NCBI GenBank assembly: GCA_020217265.1
Contig: JAIWOS010000027.1
Coordinates: forward strand, 1 to 19,670
Reading direction: 5' to 3'
Source of the DNA: Thiobacillus sp.
Lineage (GTDB): Bacteria > Pseudomonadota > Gammaproteobacteria > Burkholderiales > Thiobacillaceae
DNA: 19,670 nucleotides
Shown here: positions 16,410-19,670 of the stretch, piece after piece
How the letters are laid out: every line of letters starts with the position of its first letter
Numbering within the stretch: position 1 is the first letter of the stretch
The notes under the pieces: model-generated
Database searches by the model: none
What the model saw: the letters and a program-made list of their open reading frames with translations, nothing else
What the model was told of the DNA's origin: nothing
Made by a program: the position numbers and the translations under genes

Positions 16410-17092
16410 GCGTAGCCCATATACCGCTTGATCGTGGCGACGCGCTTCTGATAGGCGCGCGAGCTGCGGTGGTTCTCGTACCAGCGCGGGTTCGGCACCA
16501 TCGCCGCCAGCCGCGCGGCCTGATCGCGGTTGAGGCTGGCGGCGCTGGTTCTGTAGTAGCGGCGCGCCGCGGCCTCGGCGCCGTAAATGCCGTTCCCCCA
16601 TTCGATGACGTTGAGATAGACCTCCAGGATGCGGCGCTTGCTCCAGGCGGTTTCGATCATCAGCGTGATGATCGCTTCCTGGCCCTTGCGAATGAAGCTG
16701 CGCTCGCCTGACAGGAACAGATTTTTGGCGAGCTGCTGGCTGATGGTCGAGCCGCCGGCGACGAGCCGGCCTTTCTTCAGGTTCTTTCTGACGGCGGCCT
16801 CGATGCCTTCGACGTCGAAGCCTTCGTGGTCGAGGAATTTCGCGTCTTCGGCGGCGACGATGGCGCGCTTGAGATGGATCGAAATGCGATCGTACGGCAC
16901 CCAGCGGTGCCGCAGTTCGGCATCGGGATTCTTGGCCTGCTGCCGTTCGAGCCCGGCGGCCATGAAGGCGGTCGACGACGGGTTATGGTCGATCCACCAC
17001 AGCACATGGGCGAACACCCAGACCTGATACAGGATCACGAAGGCGACTGCCGCCAGCAGCGCGTTGCGTGTCCAGCGCAGGAGGGCGCGCAT
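16394..17092 (-). CDS. mtgA: Monofunctional biosynthetic peptidoglycan transglycosylase
   Basis: A 232-residue GT51 glycosyltransferase that polymerises lipid II into glycan strands on the periplasmic side of the inner membrane. One N-terminal transmembrane anchor lies at residues 11-33. The catalytic motif is AEDAKFLDHEGFD with the general base Glu at E82. GGSTISQQLAKNLFL at 113-127 and KGQEAIITLMIE complete the donor and acceptor site, and WGNGIYGAEAAARRYY is the conserved motif further on. There is no transpeptidase domain, so it is monofunctional; E. coli MtgA has 242 residues. The ATG shares one base with the aroE stop (TGATG at 17092), so it is probably translated by reinitiation after aroE. 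Confidence 0.96.
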   Translation of the reverse strand: MRALLRWTRNALLAAVAFVILYQVWVFAHVLWWIDHNPSSTAFMAAGLERQQAKNPDAELRHRWVPYDRISIHLKRAIVAAEDAKFLDHEGFDVEGIEAAVRKNLKKGRLVAGGSTISQQLAKNLFLSGERSFIRKGQEAIITLMIETAWSKRRILEVYLNVIEWGNGIYGAEAAARRYYRTSAASLNRDQAARLAAMVPNPRWYENHRSSRAYQKRVATIKRYMGYARVPQ

Positions 17093-17928
17093 CAGGTTCG
17101 CGCCTCCTGCCAGCCCGCGGCCGGAGGCGGCTCGCGCAGACTGGCAATCACGGGCCGGGTGTCGGGCCGCACGCCGCGCCAGACGAAAAACGCCTCGGCT
17201 GCCTGCTCGACCAGCATGCCCAGCCCGTCGGCGCCGGCGCAGCCCTGTGCGCGCGCAAACTCGAGAAAGGGCGTGGTGTGTCCGTACATCATGTCGTAGG
17301 CCAGCGCGCCCGGCGCGAAAATCGACGGTGGCAGCGGCGGCAGCTCGCCAGCCAGGCTCGCCGCCGTCGCGTTCACCACCAGATCGAATTCGCCTTCGAT
17401 CGCATCGAATCCGCAGACGCCCACATCGTCGCGCCCGAAGGAATCCGCCAGCGCCCTGGCGCGCGCGACGGTGCGGTTGGCGATGACCAGGGTGGCAGGC
17501 TGCGCATCGAGCAGCGGGCCGATCACCCCGCGCGCCGCGCCGCCGGCGCCGAGCAGCAGGATGCGTTCGCCCGCCAGCGAACGGTGCAGGTTGCGGGTGA
17601 GATCGGCCAGCAGCCCGGCGCCGTCGGTGTTGTCTCCCGTGATGCCGTCGGCCGCGAAGCTCAGGGTGTTGACTGCGCCCGCGCGCCGGGCGCGCGCCGT
17701 GAGCGTGGTCGCCAGCGCATACGCCTCCTCCTTGAAGGGGACGGTGACGTTGGCGCCGCGGCCGCCGGCATCGATGAAGGCGCGCACGCTGCCGGCGAAT
17801 CCGTCCAGCGGCGCCAGGATGGCTTCGTACCTCATGTCCTGCCCGGTCTGGCGGGCGAAGGCGGCGTGGATCAGCGGGGATTTGGAATGGGCGATCGGGT
17901 GCCCGAAAACGGCGTAACGGTCGGTCAT
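17092..17928 (-). CDS. aroE: Shikimate dehydrogenase
   Basis: A 278-residue NADPH-dependent cytosolic enzyme that reduces 3-dehydroshikimate to shikimate in aromatic amino acid synthesis. Shikimate-binding SKSP is at residues 15-18, the catalytic Lys is K66 in NVTVPFK and the catalytic Asp is D102 in DNTDG. The NADP Rossmann loop is GAGGAARG at 127-134, with NRT at 151-153 selecting NADP. The C-terminal [10 protein letters not shown] block is present. Length agrees with E. coli AroE (272). No Shine-Dalgarno sequence precedes the ATG at 17928. Instead a TAGAAT-like -10 lies 7 bases before it, consistent with a leaderless message, though it also lies only 30 bases after the rhodanese stop. It overlaps mtgA by one base. 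Confidence 0.97.
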   Translation of the reverse strand: MTDRYAVFGHPIAHSKSPLIHAAFARQTGQDMRYEAILAPLDGFAGSVRAFIDAGGRGANVTVPFKEEAYALATTLTARARRAGAVNTLSFAADGITGDNTDGAGLLADLTRNLHRSLAGERILLLGAGGAARGVIGPLLDAQPATLVIANRTVARARALADSFGRDDVGVCGFDAIEGEFDLVVNATAASLAGELPPLPPSIFAPGALAYDMMYGHTTPFLEFARAQGCAGADGLGMLVEQAAEAFFVWRGVRPDTRPVIASLREPPPAAGWQEART

Positions 17929-17935
17929 GGGCGCG

Positions 17936-17941
17936 ATTCTA
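17936..17941 (-). promoter_or_regulatory. Candidate leaderless promoter of aroE
   Basis: On the minus strand TAGAAT is followed by 7 bases (CGCGCCC) and then the aroE ATG, so transcription would begin at or next to the start codon. The -35 match is poor. Read-through from the rhodanese gene is the alternative. Confidence 0.4.
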
Positions 17942-17958
17942 ACCGCGCCGGGCTCAAC

Positions 17959-18414
17959 TCAGGCCTGTTGCCAGGGCAGGCCGCGCAGTTTCCAGCCGTT
18001 CACGCTGTTACGGTGGCCGCTCGTCTTGTCGAGATCGCCCTCGAAGCCTTCGAGCACGTTGTAGCAACCGCCCCGGCCGGCGGCGGCGCTGGCGGATGCC
18101 GCAAAATGCGAGCGATGGCCACTGCGGCAGATGAACAGCAGCAGGGATTCGGGATCGGTGGCCTGCGCGAGCTGGACGAGAAAGTGCGGATTGGCGACCC
18201 AGCCCGGCCAGGATTGCCACTCCACATGCACCGCGCCGGGGATGACGCCGGTGAGCTCAAGTTCGGCGCGAGACCGCACATCCACCAGCCGGGTGCCGGG
18301 AGCGACCTGCAGCAGCTCGTGGGCTTCGAGCGGATTCAGCGCGCCCGCGTAAGGGAGCCGCAACGCCTGTCCCCGACTGTGCGCGGCGTCGAGCAGTTCG
18401 GTGATACGTCCCAT
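17959..18414 (-). CDS. Single-domain rhodanese-like sulfurtransferase
   Basis: A 151-residue cytosolic protein with one rhodanese domain (about residues 27-140). The active-site loop is C96-R-S-G-H-R-S, with Cys as the persulfide carrier, so the domain is probably active. The [24 protein letters not shown] strand-loop segment and the ending [12 protein letters not shown] and GWKLRGLPW are typical of a proteobacterial single-domain group. The acceptor of the sulfur is unknown. The ATG at 18414 is preceded by AAGGAG and by a good -10 element, TATACT; open frame further upstream is the promoter itself. It is divergent from glnA across a 284-base spacer that carries NtrC sites, one directly upstream of its -35. 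aroE and mtgA follow downstream. Confidence 0.9.
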   Translation of the reverse strand: MGRITELLDAAHSRGQALRLPYAGALNPLEAHELLQVAPGTRLVDVRSRAELELTGVIPGAVHVEWQSWPGWVANPHFLVQLAQATDPESLLLFICRSGHRSHFAASASAAAGRGGCYNVLEGFEGDLDKTSGHRNSVNGWKLRGLPWQQA

Positions 18415-18438
18415 CACGATCTCCTTGTCGTTTCTCCC

Positions 18439-18466
18439 AGTATAAGCACGCCCCCTTTGGCCGCAA
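18439..18466 (-). promoter_or_regulatory. Sigma70 promoter of the rhodanese gene
   Basis: On the minus strand TTGCGG (18461-18466) and TATACT (18439-18444) are separated by 16 bases, about 25 bases before the ATG at 18414. Transcription would start near 18432. An NtrC-like site begins 4 bases upstream of the -35. Confidence 0.5.
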
Positions 18467-18469
18467 TGT

Positions 18470-18486
18470 TGCACTTAAATGGTGCG
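18470..18486. promoter_or_regulatory. NtrC (NRI) binding site 1 of glnA
   Basis: TGCACTTAAATGGTGCG matches the NtrC dyad consensus (TGCAC, A/T-rich centre, GGTGCA) with one mismatch at the outermost base. Its centre is about 141 bases upstream of the predicted sigma54 start, compared with about -140 for site 1 of E. coli glnAp2. Confidence 0.75.
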
Positions 18487-18500
18487 CGTGCGCAGTGAAA

Positions 18501-18516
18501 TGCACCAATTTGGACA
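18501..18516. promoter_or_regulatory. NtrC (NRI) binding site 2 of glnA
   Basis: TGCACCAATTTGGACA has a perfect left half-site and a degenerate right half. It lies about 31 bases (three helical turns) from site 1 on the same DNA face and about 110 bases upstream of the predicted start, close to the -108 of E. coli glnAp2 site 2. Confidence 0.65.
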
Positions 18517-18592
18517 TTTCGCCGCGCATCCGGGACCGCTATCCCGGGGCTTGCACCTTGTGGCACAATGCTTCGCGATCCATTTTTTCGCA

Positions 18593-18608
18593 TGGCACGG
18601 TTGCTGCT
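18593..18608 (+). promoter_or_regulatory. Sigma54 (RpoN) promoter of glnA
   Basis: TGGCACG at 18593-18599 is the perfect -24 element and CTGCT at 18604-18608 matches the -12 element TTGCW at 4 of 5 positions. The invariant GG (18594-18595) and GC (18606-18607) are exactly 10 bases apart. Transcription is predicted near 18619, giving an 80-base leader. Confidence 0.85.
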
Positions 18609-18698
18609 AACAGCGTTCTGTGTGACGTTTCCGGCGAGGCTTGTTCGCGGCCCGCAACGTCGTTATTCAATTCAATTTCAGTCTTGAGGAGATTCAGC

Positions 18699-19670
<972 letters not shown>

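Noticed and set aside
18552..18567. TGCACC-N4-GG half dyad that could be a third, weak NtrC site
   Set aside because: Only the left half matches; E. coli glnA has weak downstream NtrC sites, but the match here is too poor to call.
18561..18576. Second TGGCAC sequence that looks like another sigma54 -24 element
   Set aside because: The following GC is 11 bases from GG instead of 10, and sigma54 promoters do not tolerate that change.

Overview
This is GC-rich proteobacterial chromosome, almost fully coding, with short spacers and many 1-8 base gene overlaps. The gene content suggests a betaproteobacterium, possibly a Thiobacillus/Hydrogenophilales- or Nitrosomonadales-type autotroph: metK next to an S-adenosylhomocysteine (SAH) riboswitch and ahcY, paired LpxL-type acyltransferases, TtcA, MtgA, and an enterobacterial-style NtrC/sigma54 glnA promoter. 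The placement is inferred from family resemblance and gene order, not from any marker RNA. I see no tRNA, rRNA, CRISPR array, insertion sequence or phage gene, and no gene-free stretch longer than 300 bases.

Layout. Bases 1-2085 (minus strand): two overlapping lipid A acyltransferase-like genes followed by a GNAT acetyltransferase that runs off the left edge. Bases 2086-6265 (plus): the activated-methyl cycle, metK, an SAH riboswitch, ahcY, a small four-helix membrane protein gene, and metF. Bases 6281-7704 (minus): a class V alanine/serine-glyoxylate aminotransferase coupled to an unknown 103-residue protein. Bases 7855-8364 (plus): a small secreted protein. Bases 8442-12275: a LysR regulator divergent from azoR-doxX-pirin-ygiD, which looks like a quinone/aromatic stress operon. 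Bases 12384-14893 (minus): msbA-ttcA. Bases 15014-16384 (plus): a CorA-type transporter with an MgtE-N-like front domain and no GMN motif. Bases 16394-18414 (minus): rhodanese, aroE, mtgA. Bases 18699-19670 (plus): the first 324 codons of glnA.

How the genes fit together. MetK makes S-adenosylmethionine (SAM), methyltransferases turn it into SAH, AhcY removes SAH under control of an SAH-sensing RNA, and MetF supplies methyl groups to regenerate methionine. MsbA and the LpxL-like enzymes serve lipid A synthesis and export, and MtgA serves peptidoglycan. glnA has a sigma54 promoter and two NtrC sites spaced almost as in E. coli glnAp2.

I found no clearly new defence or mobile system. The best leads are regulatory and subfamily-level: a helix that competes with the SAH riboswitch pseudoknot, the GMN-less MgtE_N-CorA fusion, the NtrC-controlled divergent spacer, a LysR palindrome on a start codon, and a terminator-shaped hairpin with no obvious client gene.
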